In this document: piece by piece, positions 39,823-50,454 of the stretch | How positions within the stretch are numbered: position 1 is the first letter of the stretch | Layout: the number at the start of each line of letters is the position of its first letter | NCBI GenBank assembly: GCA_031253755.1 | Contig: JAIRVT010000060.1 | Location: 21,853 to 85,852, forward strand | Direction: 5' to 3' | Source: Enterobacteriaceae bacterium | GTDB lineage: Bacteria > Pseudomonadota > Gammaproteobacteria > Enterobacterales > Enterobacteriaceae | Length of the DNA stretch: 64,000 bases | The notes under the pieces: generated by a model | What the model saw: the letters and a program-made list of their open reading frames with translations, nothing else | Told to the model about the DNA's origin: nothing | Databases searched by the model: none | Made by a program: the position numbers and the translations under genes

Positions 39823-40590
39823 ATGAAAAGACACATTTTAACACTCACTGCTGTCGCTACCGCCTTGATTTCGGCTTCTGCCAGCGCAGAATACCAGTGG
39901 GGGTTTGCCAATGTCAGCATGAACTACCTTGACTGGAGCAAACACGCTACACACAAAACAGGGCAGACTTCTCACAAAGACGACTTTGCTTATATGGAAT
40001 TAGAAGGTGGAGCAGGTTTTAATTGGGGGGAGTTATATGGTTTCTTTGATTTAGAAAACCCATTTAACAGCAAGACTGCACAGCCTGGTGATAACCAACG
40101 TTACACTTTCAAAACAACCGGACGTTTTTATCTGGGTGATTCCGGTTTCAACCTTTATGGGCACGTTTATGGTACTTACTCACTGCCAGGCAAAGCCAAC
40201 GGTGGTAATTTCCATGAAGTAAATACACTCTATGGATTGGGGTATAACACGACTTTTGCCGACGTATGGTTCAAACCTTTCGTTGCTCTGCACTATGTGG
40301 ATCAACCGTTTTATTCAGGGAATAACGGTTATGTTCTGGGTTGGGTTGCAGGATATGATTTTACCCTGTGGGAACAAAAATTCAGTGTTACCAACTGGAA
40401 TGAAATTGAATTAAATCGCAACGAGCGCTACGGCAATGGTGGCCGCGATGGAGTCAATGGTGCTCTGGGTTTATGGTGGACTCCATGCCCTTCTTTTACC
40501 ACGGGTATTCAATACCGCTATGCGGATAACAAGTTAGGTGAAGATTTCCTACAGGATGCCATTGTTTACAGTGTTAAGTATAATTTCTAA
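39823..40590 (+). CDS. Tsx/OmpK-family outer-membrane channel
   Basis: Predicted outer-membrane beta barrel, 255 residues. The signal peptide ends in SASA before EYQWGFANVS (22 residues). The mature part alternates in barrel fashion, is rich in Trp, Tyr and Gly, and ends in the aromatic VYSVKYNF typical of outer-membrane insertion. Composition and segments such as LEGGAGFNWGELYGFFDLEN and LGYNTTFADVWFKP suggest the channel_Tsx family (Tsx nucleoside channel or Vibrio OmpK). It is shorter than E. coli Tsx, so nucleoside specificity is only a guess. It sits between ampG and cyoA, where E. coli has no gene. Confidence 0.75.
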   Translation: MKRHILTLTAVATALISASASAEYQWGFANVSMNYLDWSKHATHKTGQTSHKDDFAYMELEGGAGFNWGELYGFFDLENPFNSKTAQPGDNQRYTFKTTGRFYLGDSGFNLYGHVYGTYSLPGKANGGNFHEVNTLYGLGYNTTFADVWFKPFVALHYVDQPFYSGNNGYVLGWVAGYDFTLWEQKFSVTNWNEIELNRNERYGNGGRDGVNGALGLWWTPCPSFTTGIQYRYADNKLGEDFLQDAIVYSVKYNF

Positions 40591-40938
40591 TAGTTAATTT
40601 AACCGATGGGCAGTATATAACTGCCCATCAATATTAAAAGCATATAGTTTCTTAAAGAAATTAATCTAATTAAACCTATTTCCTTGTAACTTTTGTAATA
40701 AAAATTCCTTTTAAAAATAAAAAATTAGCTGAAAAATATTGTCTATTTGATTTTTTGGATAAAATAACGCAGTGGAGTTAATTCTTTGTTAAATGTCATG
40801 CCACATGTGATCCCTTTCGCATAAAAAACCTACAAGTCATCTTGCTTCTATTACAATTGTTTACACCCCGGTAACCATACCGTAGAATGCCCGCACTGAT
40901 GAAACGACAATAAAGCTTTTGTTATCTGGGGTCGCTCA
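40591..40938. other. interval between Tsx-like gene and cyoA
   Basis: A perfect 10-bp hairpin GATGGGCAGT/ACTGCCCATC (40605-40629) 14 bp after the Tsx-like gene probably ends its transcript, though only AATATT follows. The remaining 300 bp are AT-rich and should contain the oxygen- and iron-responsive cyo promoter; no boxes could be assigned with confidence. Confidence 0.55.
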
Positions 40939-41910
40939 ATGAGACTTATGAAATACAAAAAAACTATTGGGTTATCGTCGCTATTTGCAGCCACTTTAAT
41001 GCTAAGCGGTTGTGATATGGTATTGATGAATCCCAAAGGGGCGATCGGCGTTGAACAAAAAACGCTGATACTAACAGCGTTTGGTTTAATGCTGATCGTT
41101 GTTATTCCGGCTATCGTAATGGCAATCGTCTTTGCTTTGCGTTACCGGGAGGCCAATAAATCTGCAACCTACCGTCCAAACTGGGCACACTCAAATAAAA
41201 TTGAGCTTGTTGTCTGGACGGTGCCTATCCTGATTATCATCACGTTGGCAACCATTACATGGAAAACGACTCATGAGCTCGATCCATATAAGCCACTAGA
41301 CAGTGATGTGAAGCCGGTAACGATTGAAGTTATTTCTCTTGACTGGAAATGGTTATTTATCTATCCAGAACAAGGAATTGCAACTGTTAATGAAATTGCA
41401 TTCCCGACCGGAGTACCTATTAACTTTAAAGTTACCTCTGACTCTGTAATGAACTCATTCTTCATTCCACAGTTGGGTGGGCAGATTTATGCTATGGCAG
41501 GAATGCAAACCAAGCTGCATCTGATTGCTAATGAACCTGGCATATATAAAGGGATCTCAGCAAGTTATAGCGGTGCAGGCTTCTCAGGAATGAAATTCAC
41601 TGCAACTGCAACCGAAGATCGTGCAGGTTTTGAAGAGTGGGTGCAAAAAGTTAAAGCTTCATCTAAAACTCTGGACACCGTACAGGCATTTAATGAAGTG
41701 GCTAAACCTAGCCAAAACAACCCTGTTGAATACTTCTCAAGTGTGAAGCCAAAACTGTTCCAAGAAACTATCACTAAATTTATGGGTGATATGGGTCATG
41801 GCAGTATGTTTGGTCACGGCCAATCTGGTCATAGCAAAGCGGAACATGGTGAAGCTGCGGGCCATAATATGAATATGAGTCAGCCGGCTCATGCAGTTGC
41901 TGAGGAATAA
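40939..41910 (+). CDS. cyoA: cytochrome bo3 ubiquinol oxidase subunit II
   Basis: Subunit II of the proton-pumping quinol oxidase in the inner membrane. 323 residues (315 in E. coli). A lipoprotein signal ends in LSGC (Cys25), two membrane helices follow (about 42-68 and 88-110), then a cupredoxin-like periplasmic domain that, as in other quinol oxidases, lacks the CuA ligands. The C-terminal tail (from about 280) is unusually rich in His, Met and Gly ([20 protein letters not shown]). cyoB starts 4 bp after the stop. First gene of cyoABCDE. Confidence 0.97.
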   Translation: MRLMKYKKTIGLSSLFAATLMLSGCDMVLMNPKGAIGVEQKTLILTAFGLMLIVVIPAIVMAIVFALRYREANKSATYRPNWAHSNKIELVVWTVPILIIITLATITWKTTHELDPYKPLDSDVKPVTIEVISLDWKWLFIYPEQGIATVNEIAFPTGVPINFKVTSDSVMNSFFIPQLGGQIYAMAGMQTKLHLIANEPGIYKGISASYSGAGFSGMKFTATATEDRAGFEEWVQKVKASSKTLDTVQAFNEVAKPSQNNPVEYFSSVKPKLFQETITKFMGDMGHGSMFGHGQSGHSKAEHGEAAGHNMNMSQPAHAVAEE

Positions 41911-41914
41911 AAAC

Positions 41915-43897
41915 ATGTGGGGAAAATTAACACTTGATGCGATCCCATTACATGAACCCATTATTGTGGTTACCGTGTTGGGGATCTTACTCGGAGGACT
42001 GGCGGTTGCCGGTGCTATAACCTACTTCGGTAAATGGAAATGGCTATGGAGTGAGTGGTTAACCAGTGTTGACCATAAACGAATCGGTGTCATGTACATC
42101 GTCGTTGCTATGGTAATGATGCTGCGTGGTTTCGCCGATGCCATCATGATGCGTAGCCAGCAAGCCATTGCTTCCACGGGCGCAGAAGGTTTCCTTCCAC
42201 CGCATCACTATGATCAGATCTTTACGGCTCACGGCGTTATCATGATTTTCTTCATGGCGATGCCTTTTATTGTCGGTCTGATGAACATTGTCATTCCGCT
42301 GCAAATTGGCGCGCGTGACGTTGCTTTCCCGTTCCTGAACTCCCTAAGTTTCTGGCTGTTCGTCGTCGGTGTTGTGTTGATCAACCTTTCTTTAGGTGTC
42401 GGTGAATTCGCACAAACTGGCTGGCTGGCTTACCCGCCACTATCGGGGCTGGAATATAATCCAGGAGTCGGTGTTGATTACTGGATATGGAGTCTTCAGC
42501 TTTCAGGGGTCGGGACATTGCTGACCGGTATTAACTTCTTCGTGACCATCCTGCGTATGCGTGCGCCGGGTATGTCAATGATGAAACTACCGGTTTTCAC
42601 TTGGGCATCACTGTGTGCCAACGTACTTATTATTGCTGCGTTCCCGATTCTGACAGTGACTATCGCACTGCTGACACTGGACCGTTATCTGGGCACCCAT
42701 TTCTTTACCAACGATATGGGTGGCAACATGATGATGTACATCAACCTGATTTGGGCTTGGGGCCATCCTGAAGTTTACATTCTGGTTCTGCCTGTTTTTG
42801 GTGTCTTCTCTGAAGTTACTGCAACTTTCTCGAAAAAACGCCTGTTTGGTTATACCTCACTCGTGTGGGCGACAATTGTTATTACCATTCTGTCGTTCAT
42901 CGTTTGGTTGCACCACTTCTTTACCATGGGTTCCGGCGCGAACGTCAACGCCTTCTTCGGTATCGCCACCATGATTATCTCTATCCCAACTGGGGTTAAG
43001 ATCTTCAACTGGCTATTCACCATGTACCATGGTCGTATCGAATTCAAAACGCCAATGCTGTGGACTGTCGGCTTCCTGGTCACTTTCTCCGTTGGTGGTA
43101 TGACAGGGGTTCTGCTGGCAGTACCTGGCGCAAACTTTGTTCTGCATAACAGTCTGTTCCTGATTGCCCACTTCCATAACGTTATCATCGGTGGTGTGGT
43201 ATTTGGCTGTTTCGCTGGTACTACTTACTGGTTCCCGAAAGCATTCGGTTTCACTCTGAATGAAAAATGGGGTGTGCGTGCGTTCTGGTTCTGGATCATC
43301 GGCTTCTTTGTTGCCTTTATGCCTCTGTACGCGTTAGGCTTCATGGGCATGACCCGTCGTCTGAGTCAGGATATCAACCCAGAATTCCATCCTCTGTTGA
43401 TTGTTGCCGCGGGTGGAGTTGTATTAATCGCACTGGGTATTCTGTGTCAGGTTATGCAGTTCTACGTCAGTATCCGTGACCGTAACCAGAACCGCGATTT
43501 GACTGGTGACCCATGGGGCGGACGCACTCTGGAATGGGCAACTTCATCTCCACCTCCGTTCTATAACTTTGCGGAAGTACCACACATTCAGACTCGTGAT
43601 GCGTGGTGGGATATGAAAGAAAAAGGCTCTGCATATAAACGTCCTGCTAAATATGAAGAAATTCATATGCCGAAAAATACGGCTGCGGGCGTGGTTATCA
43701 GCGCATTCACACTGGTTCTGGGCTTTGCCATGATCTGGCATATCTGGTGGATGGCTATTGCAAGTTTCGCTGGTATCGTCATTAGCTGCATCGTGAAAAG
43801 CTTCAACCAAGACGTTGATTACTACGTCACTGTTGCTGAAGTCGAAAAAGTTGAAGGTCAGCGTTACGAAGAACTGAGCAAGGCAGGTGTAAAATAA
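41915..43897 (+). CDS. cyoB: cytochrome bo3 ubiquinol oxidase subunit I
   Basis: Catalytic haem-copper subunit with low-spin haem b, high-spin haem o and CuB. 660 residues (663 in E. coli). The low-spin haem His is in [11 protein letters not shown], the CuB/cross-linked Tyr region is [14 protein letters not shown], the CuB histidine pair is in WLHHFFTMG, and the haem ligands are in [11 protein letters not shown]. The ATG at 41915 follows TGAGGAA; the frame is open eight codons upstream into cyoA, which is rejected. Its stop overlaps cyoC by one base (TAATG). Confidence 0.98.
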   Translation: MWGKLTLDAIPLHEPIIVVTVLGILLGGLAVAGAITYFGKWKWLWSEWLTSVDHKRIGVMYIVVAMVMMLRGFADAIMMRSQQAIASTGAEGFLPPHHYDQIFTAHGVIMIFFMAMPFIVGLMNIVIPLQIGARDVAFPFLNSLSFWLFVVGVVLINLSLGVGEFAQTGWLAYPPLSGLEYNPGVGVDYWIWSLQLSGVGTLLTGINFFVTILRMRAPGMSMMKLPVFTWASLCANVLIIAAFPILTVTIALLTLDRYLGTHFFTNDMGGNMMMYINLIWAWGHPEVYILVLPVFGVFSEVTATFSKKRLFGYTSLVWATIVITILSFIVWLHHFFTMGSGANVNAFFGIATMIISIPTGVKIFNWLFTMYHGRIEFKTPMLWTVGFLVTFSVGGMTGVLLAVPGANFVLHNSLFLIAHFHNVIIGGVVFGCFAGTTYWFPKAFGFTLNEKWGVRAFWFWIIGFFVAFMPLYALGFMGMTRRLSQDINPEFHPLLIVAAGGVVLIALGILCQVMQFYVSIRDRNQNRDLTGDPWGGRTLEWATSSPPPFYNFAEVPHIQTRDAWWDMKEKGSAYKRPAKYEEIHMPKNTAAGVVISAFTLVLGFAMIWHIWWMAIASFAGIVISCIVKSFNQDVDYYVTVAEVEKVEGQRYEELSKAGVK

Positions 43898-44508
43898 TGT
43901 CGACTCAAACCCTTAACAATACAGCAGCCCATGAGCATCATGGGCACCACGATACAGGTTCCATGAAAATCTTTGGTTTCTGGATTTACCTGATGAGCGA
44001 CTTGGTGCTGTTTGCAAGTCTGTTCGCAACTTATGTGGTACTGGCTAATGGCATAGCAGACGGCCCGTCTGGTAAAGGGATTTTCAAGCTGGATTTCGTA
44101 CTGGTGGAAACCTTCCTACTGTTGTTCAGTAGTATTACCTATGGTTTCGCCATGCTGAGTATGAACAAAGGTAAAGCAACCCAAGTTATCTTCTGGCTAT
44201 TTATTACCCTCTTGTTCGGCCTTGGCTTCGTATCAATGGAAGTCTATGAATTCCAAGAACTAATCATGGACGGTCATGGACCTCAAAAGAGTGCATTCCT
44301 GTCTGCATTCTTTGCACTGGTTTCAACTCACGGTCTCCACGTTACCTTTGGCCTGATTTGGATCATCACCCTGATGATTCAGGTTGCACGTCGTGGTTTA
44401 ACCGATGTGAATCAGATGCGTCTAAGCTGCCTGAGCCTGTTCTGGCACTTCCTTGACGTTGTGTGGATCTGTGTATTTACAGTCGTTTATCTGATGGGAG
44501 TCATGTGA
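43897..44508 (+). CDS. cyoC: cytochrome bo3 ubiquinol oxidase subunit III
   Basis: Subunit III, 203 residues (204 in E. coli), five membrane helices, preceded by a His-rich N-terminus ([12 protein letters not shown]). Conserved [18 protein letters not shown] and [15 protein letters not shown] segments mark the family. One-base overlaps with cyoB and cyoD show tight translational coupling. Confidence 0.97.
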   Translation: MSTQTLNNTAAHEHHGHHDTGSMKIFGFWIYLMSDLVLFASLFATYVVLANGIADGPSGKGIFKLDFVLVETFLLLFSSITYGFAMLSMNKGKATQVIFWLFITLLFGLGFVSMEVYEFQELIMDGHGPQKSAFLSAFFALVSTHGLHVTFGLIWIITLMIQVARRGLTDVNQMRLSCLSLFWHFLDVVWICVFTVVYLMGVM

Positions 44509-44840
44509 TGAGTCATCCAAATACTTCTCATTCTGGCGAAAGCCACGGCAGCTTCAAAACCTACATGATTGGTTTTGTTCTGTCAGTCATTTTGACCGTG
44601 ATCCCATTCTGGATGGTCATGGAAGGGGCGGCTTCACACAGCACTATCCTCACCACTGTGATTGTCACGGCCATTATTCAGATCTTTGTTCATTTCATCT
44701 GCTTCTTGCATATGAATACATCGTCTGATGAGCGCTGGAACCTTGTTGCGTTAATATTCACATTGCTGGTTATTGCCATCGTTGTTGTTGGTTCCCTGTG
44801 GATTATGTACAACCTGAACATCAATATGATGGTTGATTAA
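44508..44840 (+). CDS. cyoD: cytochrome bo3 ubiquinol oxidase subunit IV
   Basis: Small subunit IV needed for assembly of the CuB site. 110 residues (109 in E. coli) with three membrane helices and the family segment [19 protein letters not shown]. The ATG at 44508 overlaps the cyoC stop in TGATG; an ATG 15 codons upstream lies within cyoC in the same frame as cyoD and is rejected. Confidence 0.96.
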   Translation: MSHPNTSHSGESHGSFKTYMIGFVLSVILTVIPFWMVMEGAASHSTILTTVIVTAIIQIFVHFICFLHMNTSSDERWNLVALIFTLLVIAIVVVGSLWIMYNLNINMMVD

Positions 44841-44852
44841 GGGTTGATTTGA

Positions 44853-45737
44853 ATGATTAAGCAATACCTGCAAGTGACCAAACCAGGAATTATTTTCGGG
44901 AATCTAATTTCTGCGATTGGTGGTTTTCTACTCGCTTCCAAGGGCGTAATAGATTACCCCTTGTTCTTTGCAACAATGGTCGGGGTATCGCTGGTGGTAG
45001 CATCAGGTTGTGTATTCAACAACTATATCGACCGCGATATCGACAGGATCATGGAAAGAACAAAAGAAAGAGTCCTTGTAAAAGGGCTTATCGATCCGAA
45101 AATCAGCCTGATTTACGCCTCTGTGTTAGGTATTGCTGGCATCGTGCTGCTCTTTGTAGCAGCCAATGCTTTAGCAATGCTATTAGCTCTTATCGGTTTT
45201 GTCATTTATGTAGGGGTTTATAGCCTCTACATGAAAAGAAAATCAATTTACGGCACGCTGGTGGGTAGCTTGTCGGGCGCAGCTCCTCCTGTTATCGGTT
45301 ATTGTGCTGTAACCGGAGATTTTAATCTGGGTGCACTGATACTGTTATTGATTTTCAGTTTATGGCAAATGCCCCACTCTTATGCCATTGCTATTTTTCG
45401 GTTCAAAGATTATCAAGCCGCTAATATTCCGGTATTGCCTGTAATTAAAGGAATTTCTGTGGCTAAAAACCACATTACCCTCTACATTCTGGCATTTATG
45501 GTTGCAACGCTGATGTTAACCATCAGTGGCTACGCCGGTTATAAATACCTCATCGTTGCTGCTGCTGTGAGTATCTGGTGGCTGGGTATGGCTCTATCAG
45601 GTTACAAAACCACAAATGACCGTGTATGGGCTCGTAAGTTATTTATTTTTTCTATTGTCACTATCATGTCTTTAAGTGTCATGATGTCTGTAGATTCTGC
45701 GGCATCACCAGAAATAGTATTAACTTACGTTCGATAG
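44853..45737 (+). CDS. cyoE: protohaem IX farnesyltransferase (haem O synthase)
   Basis: UbiA-family polyprenyltransferase that makes haem O for CyoB from haem B and farnesyl diphosphate. 294 residues (296 in E. coli), with about nine membrane helices. The first Asp-rich motif is [15 protein letters not shown], and the second region is in [18 protein letters not shown] with [12 protein letters not shown]. It starts 12 bp after cyoD, last gene of the operon; its farnesyl substrate comes from the ispA gene further along. Confidence 0.97.
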   Translation: MIKQYLQVTKPGIIFGNLISAIGGFLLASKGVIDYPLFFATMVGVSLVVASGCVFNNYIDRDIDRIMERTKERVLVKGLIDPKISLIYASVLGIAGIVLLFVAANALAMLLALIGFVIYVGVYSLYMKRKSIYGTLVGSLSGAAPPVIGYCAVTGDFNLGALILLLIFSLWQMPHSYAIAIFRFKDYQAANIPVLPVIKGISVAKNHITLYILAFMVATLMLTISGYAGYKYLIVAAAVSIWWLGMALSGYKTTNDRVWARKLFIFSIVTIMSLSVMMSVDSAASPEIVLTYVR

Positions 45738-45797
45738 GTTTGCGGTAGACAGGTTTACTATAGACAGGCTTATCTGTAGATAGATTTATCTGTAATG
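45737..45797. repeat. four imperfect 15-16 bp tandem units after cyoE
   Basis: Units GGTTTGCGGTAGACA (45737-45751), GGTTTACTATAGACA (45752-45766), GGCTTATCTGTAGATA (45767-45782) and GATTTATCTGTAATG (45783-45797) follow each other directly after the cyoE stop codon and before its terminator. Adjacent units share 9-13 positions. Confidence 0.7.
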
Positions 45798-45808
45798 TAA
45801 ATGGTATT

Positions 45809-45838
45809 AAAATGGCAGGTTCTCCCTGCCATTTTCCT
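45809..45838 (+). terminator. rho-independent terminator of the cyo operon
   Basis: Perfect 11-bp stem AAAATGGCAGG (45809-45819) with CCTGCCATTTT (45825-45835), a 5-nt loop and TTTTCCTTT downstream, 71 bp after the cyoE stop. Confidence 0.88.
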
Positions 45839-45874
45839 TTCTGAATAAATCCCATATCGAATTTTGAGGTATCC

Positions 45875-47245
45875 ATGAACGATAATAAAATGACTTCCCT
45901 TGAACGAAGGGCAACATGGGGTTTAGGTTCTGTTTTTTCTCTGCGTATGTTAGGCATGTTCATGGTGTTGCCCGTCCTGACAACCTACGGTCTGGAATTG
46001 CGGGATGCCTCCGAAACCTTGATTGGAATTGCAATCGGCATCTACGGTTTAACACAGGCAATATTTCAAATTCCATTCGGATTACTTTCAGATAAAATCG
46101 GTCGTAAGCCTTTAATTATTGCTGGTCTATTGATTTTTGTACTAGGCAGTATCATCGCGGCTTTTAGCGACTCGATTTGGGGAATTATTGTCGGCAGAGC
46201 ATTACAGGGAGCTGGAGCGATTTCTGCTGCAATCATGGCATTGCTCTCTGACCTGACCCGTGAACAAAATCGCACAAAAGCCATGGCATTTATTGGTATC
46301 AGCTTTGGTATCACATTCGCTTTTGCCATTGTTGTCGGTCCTATTATTACTCATCATATCGGGCTTAATGGTTTATTCGGTATCATTGCCATCCTTGCCA
46401 GTGGTGGCATTGTGATCACGCTATTTGCGGTGCCTTCAACGCGCAGACACGTATTAAATCGTGAATCAGGCATTGTTCCCGGCAGCTTCCGGCGGGTACT
46501 TTTCGATTCCCAGTTATTCAAACTTAATCTTGGCATTCTCAGCCTACACACATTACTGATGGCAAGTTTCGTTGCCCTGCCCCTTATTATGGAAAAAGCA
46601 GGTTTTCCTCCTCAGCAACACTGGAAAGTTTATTTAATTACGACCCTTATTTCTTTTGTAGCAATCTTACCTTTCATTATTTATGCCGAGAAAAAACGCC
46701 GTATGAAGCAAGTTTTCCTGCTTTGCATCGGTATGTTGTTTATTGCTGAACTTGTTTTGTGGTCTTCAGGATCACATCTCTGGGGGATCTTTGCCGGCAT
46801 CCAGGTTTTCTTTCTGGCTTTTAATATTATGGAAGCCATTTTACCTTCATTAATCAGCAAAGAAGCGCCTGCCGGTTACAAAGGTACTGCAATGGGAATT
46901 TACTCTACCAGCCAGTTTTGTGGTGTTGCACTAGGTGGTTTCATCGGCGGGATGTTGTATGAATTCAGGGGTGCATCATTAGTCTTTATGTGTGGAATGG
47001 CCCTGACTCTGATTTGGTTTGTTATCAGCCTGACACTACGTCAGCCGCCTTATGTCAGCAGCATCCGGCTTATTTTGCCAGCTCAACTGAATGCCCCTGA
47101 AATTCTGGAGCAAAAAATACTGTCTCAGGCAGGCGTGAAAGATGTCGTTATTGTGTCAGAAGAAATGAGTGCTTATATCAAAGTCGATACAAAGCAGACT
47201 AATCGTGAACAGCTAGAGCAAATTGTGCTTTCTCACGCCCGATAA
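45875..47245 (+). CDS. yajR: MFS transporter YajR
   Basis: Inner-membrane proton-driven transporter of the major facilitator superfamily with unknown substrate. 456 residues (454 in E. coli). Twelve helices are followed by a soluble C-terminal YAM domain of about 65 residues with a ferredoxin-like fold (from about 390; ILEQKILSQAGVKDVVIVSE). Motif A is GLLSDKIGRKPLII. The start follows the cyo terminator by 36 bp with GAGG 8 nt before the ATG. Convergent with yajQ. Confidence 0.94.
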   Translation: MNDNKMTSLERRATWGLGSVFSLRMLGMFMVLPVLTTYGLELRDASETLIGIAIGIYGLTQAIFQIPFGLLSDKIGRKPLIIAGLLIFVLGSIIAAFSDSIWGIIVGRALQGAGAISAAIMALLSDLTREQNRTKAMAFIGISFGITFAFAIVVGPIITHHIGLNGLFGIIAILASGGIVITLFAVPSTRRHVLNRESGIVPGSFRRVLFDSQLFKLNLGILSLHTLLMASFVALPLIMEKAGFPPQQHWKVYLITTLISFVAILPFIIYAEKKRRMKQVFLLCIGMLFIAELVLWSSGSHLWGIFAGIQVFFLAFNIMEAILPSLISKEAPAGYKGTAMGIYSTSQFCGVALGGFIGGMLYEFRGASLVFMCGMALTLIWFVISLTLRQPPYVSSIRLILPAQLNAPEILEQKILSQAGVKDVVIVSEEMSAYIKVDTKQTNREQLEQIVLSHAR

Positions 47246-47265
47246 TTTGAAAAATGGTGATTATA

Positions 47266-47317
47266 TTAAGGGAAGCGGGCGCAATTATTGCAATTACTTA
47301 GCTTCCCTTAATGATTT
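47266..47317. terminator. bidirectional hairpin between yajR and yajQ
   Basis: Perfect 11-bp arms TTAAGGGAAGC (47266-47276) and GCTTCCCTTAA (47301-47311) with a 24-nt loop; the plus-strand side continues TGATTTTTC. It lies 20 bp after yajR and 28 bp beyond the convergent yajQ stop. Confidence 0.7.
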
Positions 47318-47344
47318 TTCTCAAGTCAAAAGATAGATCTGCGG

Positions 47345-47836
47345 TTAATCACGGAAATTGGTGAATTGGAAAGGCTGCCCTAATTCGGCACCCCGCACCA
47401 AAGCCATTACACTTTGCAGGTCGTCGCGTGCTTTACCGGTCACCCGAACCTGTTCGCCTTGAATCTGTGCCTGCACTTTCAGCTTACTCTCTTTAATCAG
47501 CTTAACGATTTTCTTGGCTAATGGTGTATCAATACCTTGTTGCAAGGTTGCTTCCACGCTGTAAGTTTTACCGCTATGCAGCATATTTTCTGGAATATTC
47601 AACACAGAGCCGTCAATTCCCCGTTTGGCAAATTTTTCACGTAGAATATCGACCAGTTGATTAACCTGAAAATCAGATTCACTCGCAATCTTGACCGACT
47701 CATTCTTTTCGTTCAGCTCAAAACTCGCATTGACGTTGCGAAAATCCCAGCGATTGGTTAACTCCCTCTGCGCATTCTCTACAGCATTACGCACTTCTTG
47801 CATATCAACTTCGGAAACAATGTCAAATGATGGCAT
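47345..47836 (-). CDS. yajQ: nucleotide-binding protein YajQ
   Basis: UPF0234 protein with two ferredoxin-like folds that binds nucleotides; family members were reported to bind c-di-GMP in Xanthomonas and Pseudomonas. 163 residues, the E. coli length. It starts [20 protein letters not shown] and ends [12 protein letters not shown], matching the family end to end. It is convergent with yajR and divergent from panE (75 bp). AGGAGGTGACT precedes its ATG. Confidence 0.95.
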   Translation of the reverse strand: MPSFDIVSEVDMQEVRNAVENAQRELTNRWDFRNVNASFELNEKNESVKIASESDFQVNQLVDILREKFAKRGIDGSVLNIPENMLHSGKTYSVEATLQQGIDTPLAKKIVKLIKESKLKVQAQIQGEQVRVTGKARDDLQSVMALVRGAELGQPFQFTNFRD

Positions 47837-47911
47837 TACCAGTCACCTCCTGCTAATCAATAATCTGGCATGATACCCGCTTTCCAACGAAATTATCCAG
47901 AAGGAAAAACG

Positions 47912-48844
47912 ATGAAAATCACTGTCCTTGGTTGTGGCGCGATAGGTCAGTTATGGCTTGCCGCATTATCCCAGCAAAATCCTTCCCAGCAGCCACATCA
48001 CATTCAGGCATGGCTAAAGGTTCCACAACCTTTTTTTTCAGTTCATATAGCTAACTTTCAAGGTAAAGTATTTAAACGGTCATTTCCTGCCAATAATGAG
48101 AAACATCTTGCTGAAAGTGAATTATTGCTTGTTTGCCTAAAGGCATGGCAGGTTCCCGACGCCATTAATCATCTTGCCAGCCAGCTTTCCCCTCATTGCA
48201 CAATTCTTCTACTGCATAATGGAATGGGTACTCAAGATAAACTTTTCTCTCTGCCTAATCCTATTTTAGCTGGCGTAACGACTCATGCGGCTTATCAGGA
48301 AAATGGTGTTGTTTATCATAAATCACAGGGAATAACTCATCTTGGCTCGACGGCATTTGAACCGGATACCAAAAAAGCTGATGCTGAAAAATTAAGTTTT
48401 CTGGCGGATATTTTACACCGTGCTTTGCCGGACGTAACATGGCTCAATGATATTGATACCATCAGATGGTTAAAACTTGCTGCTAATTGTGTCATCAACC
48501 CACTTACCGCGCTTTATGATTGCAAAAATGGTGAATTATCGAATCATATGACACAAGTCTATTCATTGTGTGATGAGATCCATCAAGTCATGGAACATGA
48601 TGGTATTCAGCTCACCAAACAAATGGTCATTGATTATGTCATGGCTGTTATTGACCAAACATCCGAAAACTCTTCATCTATGCGGCAAGATATTCGGGCA
48701 GATCGGCGCACTGAAATAGATTACATTACCGGTTTTTTGCTAGATCGCGCCAAAATGCATGATTTGGTGCTGCCAGAAAACACTCATATTTATCGTTATA
48801 TCAAAAGCCGGGAGGAAGAATATAAACGCCTCAAACCGCATTAA
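47912..48844 (+). CDS. panE: 2-dehydropantoate 2-reductase
   Basis: NADPH-dependent reductase making pantoate for pantothenate and CoA. 310 residues (303 in E. coli). The NADPH site is MKITVLGCGAIGQLW; the catalytic lysine region is RWLKLAANCVINPLTALYDC; and the C-terminal RRTEIDYITGFLL segment is conserved. The ATG at 47912 follows AAGGAA by 6 nt; the open frame begins 14 codons earlier without a ribosome-binding site. The yajL gene that follows panE in E. coli is missing; thiI is the next gene, convergent. Confidence 0.93.
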   Translation: MKITVLGCGAIGQLWLAALSQQNPSQQPHHIQAWLKVPQPFFSVHIANFQGKVFKRSFPANNEKHLAESELLLVCLKAWQVPDAINHLASQLSPHCTILLLHNGMGTQDKLFSLPNPILAGVTTHAAYQENGVVYHKSQGITHLGSTAFEPDTKKADAEKLSFLADILHRALPDVTWLNDIDTIRWLKLAANCVINPLTALYDCKNGELSNHMTQVYSLCDEIHQVMEHDGIQLTKQMVIDYVMAVIDQTSENSSSMRQDIRADRRTEIDYITGFLLDRAKMHDLVLPENTHIYRYIKSREEEYKRLKPH

Positions 48845-48964
48845 TCCAGCGCAATGGATTGACTTTTATAAATAATAGGCTGCCAACAGAAAATTCATTC
48901 TTTTGGCAGCAGACTGTTTCTGGAAGTGTTTTTCAGAATAAATGATTCAGAATAATGTCCTAGT

Positions 48965-50413
48965 TTAAGGCCGATAAACTTTCACATTCTGAAAACCCTG
49001 TTCACGCAGGTAAAGCGCCTGTAAACGGCTCATCACACCACGCTCACAATACAGCAGATAAGTTTTCTCTTTCGGCAAATCACCGAACTGTGTGCTCAAC
49101 TTGTAGAAAGGTATTGACTGAATTTCGACGCCTTCCATGTGTAATGGACGATCATCCTGTTCATCTGGAGAACGGATGTCCAGCAAGACGTCATCAACCG
49201 AAAATCCGGTCACGGTTTCAACTTCAACAACCTGCTCACTGGCTTGTTCTGCAATCTGGCGGATATCCTGATTCTGCGCTTCGCTTACCACACGCTCCAA
49301 AATATCGAAATCAAACTTCGCTTCTTCTGCTTCAATCTTAGCTTTGACGGCTTTTACCGTTGGGCTTTTAGAGATCACACCACAGAATTCCGGCATAGTA
49401 CGGGCAAAATCTTCTGTGCCAATTTCACGCGCCAGCTTAATAATGTGCTCTTTATCGTGAGAAATCAGCGGGCGAAGGATCAACGTATCCGACGCGTTAT
49501 CAATCAGCCTCAGGTTAGTCAGCGTCTGACTGGACACTTGCCCTAAGGCTTCGCCCGTAACAATCGCCTGCACGCCGTAGCGTTCAGCAATTTTGGAAGA
49601 TGCCCTGACCATCATTCTTTTCAGCACAACACCCATTTGACCGTCATCCACTTTTTCCAGAATCTCAGCGACAACGGGTTCAAAATCGATGGCAACAAAC
49701 CGAACTTTGTGAGAACTGCCAAATCGGTTCCACAAGTAATGCGCAACCTGTTTCACACCAATTTCATGAGCAGAGCCACCGAGATTAAAGAAGCAGTAGT
49801 GTACTCGACAACCACGGCGCATCAGCATATAGCTGGAAACACCGGAATCAAAACCGCCTGAAATCAGGGAAAGCACATCTTCCTGAGTGCCGATAGGAAA
49901 CCCGCCGATTCCCGGATGACGTGCTTTCACCAAAATCAGTTTATCCTGCTCAATCTCCAGATTGACTGTCACATCAGGATGAGTCAGTTTCACCTTGGCA
50001 GATTCAACATGCTGATTCAGGCCACCACCGACATACCGTTCAACTTCATTAGACGTAAAACTGTGTTTGCCCCGGCGCTTCACGCGGACACAAAATGTTT
50101 TTCCATGCAGTAAATGCCCGTAGGTTTCGTAGGTTTGTTCAAAGATATGATGCAAATCACGAAAATCTCGCTCTTCAACTTGCAGGATATGGTGGATACC
50201 CGGAATACGTGTTAGTGCATCACAAATTTCTGCACCACAGTTATCATTTTTAACCCGAACTTCGATATTATCCCAATGGCGAACGACAGCAATTTCCTCT
50301 CCGAATGTTTTCAATACATTACGGATATTGCTGGTAAGGATTTTAATAAAACGCAACCGGACGGTTTGACTTTTGATCGTAATCTCTGGGAATAATTTAA
50401 TGATAAACTTCAT
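48965..50413 (-). CDS. thiI: tRNA 4-thiouridylase and thiazole sulfurtransferase ThiI
   Basis: Makes 4-thiouridine at tRNA position 8 and supplies sulfur for the thiamine thiazole. 482 residues as in E. coli. THUMP domain about 60-165; PP-loop [13 protein letters not shown] near 190; C-terminal rhodanese-like domain with the catalytic Cys456 ([12 protein letters not shown]). The conserved partner cysteine for disulfide exchange should be in [12 protein letters not shown]. Transcribed away from xseB; the 297-bp spacer holds short direct repeats. Confidence 0.96.
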   Translation of the reverse strand: MKFIIKLFPEITIKSQTVRLRFIKILTSNIRNVLKTFGEEIAVVRHWDNIEVRVKNDNCGAEICDALTRIPGIHHILQVEERDFRDLHHIFEQTYETYGHLLHGKTFCVRVKRRGKHSFTSNEVERYVGGGLNQHVESAKVKLTHPDVTVNLEIEQDKLILVKARHPGIGGFPIGTQEDVLSLISGGFDSGVSSYMLMRRGCRVHYCFFNLGGSAHEIGVKQVAHYLWNRFGSSHKVRFVAIDFEPVVAEILEKVDDGQMGVVLKRMMVRASSKIAERYGVQAIVTGEALGQVSSQTLTNLRLIDNASDTLILRPLISHDKEHIIKLAREIGTEDFARTMPEFCGVISKSPTVKAVKAKIEAEEAKFDFDILERVVSEAQNQDIRQIAEQASEQVVEVETVTGFSVDDVLLDIRSPDEQDDRPLHMEGVEIQSIPFYKLSTQFGDLPKEKTYLLYCERGVMSRLQALYLREQGFQNVKVYRP

Positions 50414-50454
50414 AGTAAGATATAGTAGTCATTTAATATTGAGCTATTGCATGG

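Noticed and set aside
48879..48910. GCTGCCAA/TTGGCAGC hairpin between panE and thiI
   Set aside because: An 8-bp stem in the convergent gap but with no T run on either strand; may help end transcripts, not strong enough to list as a terminator.
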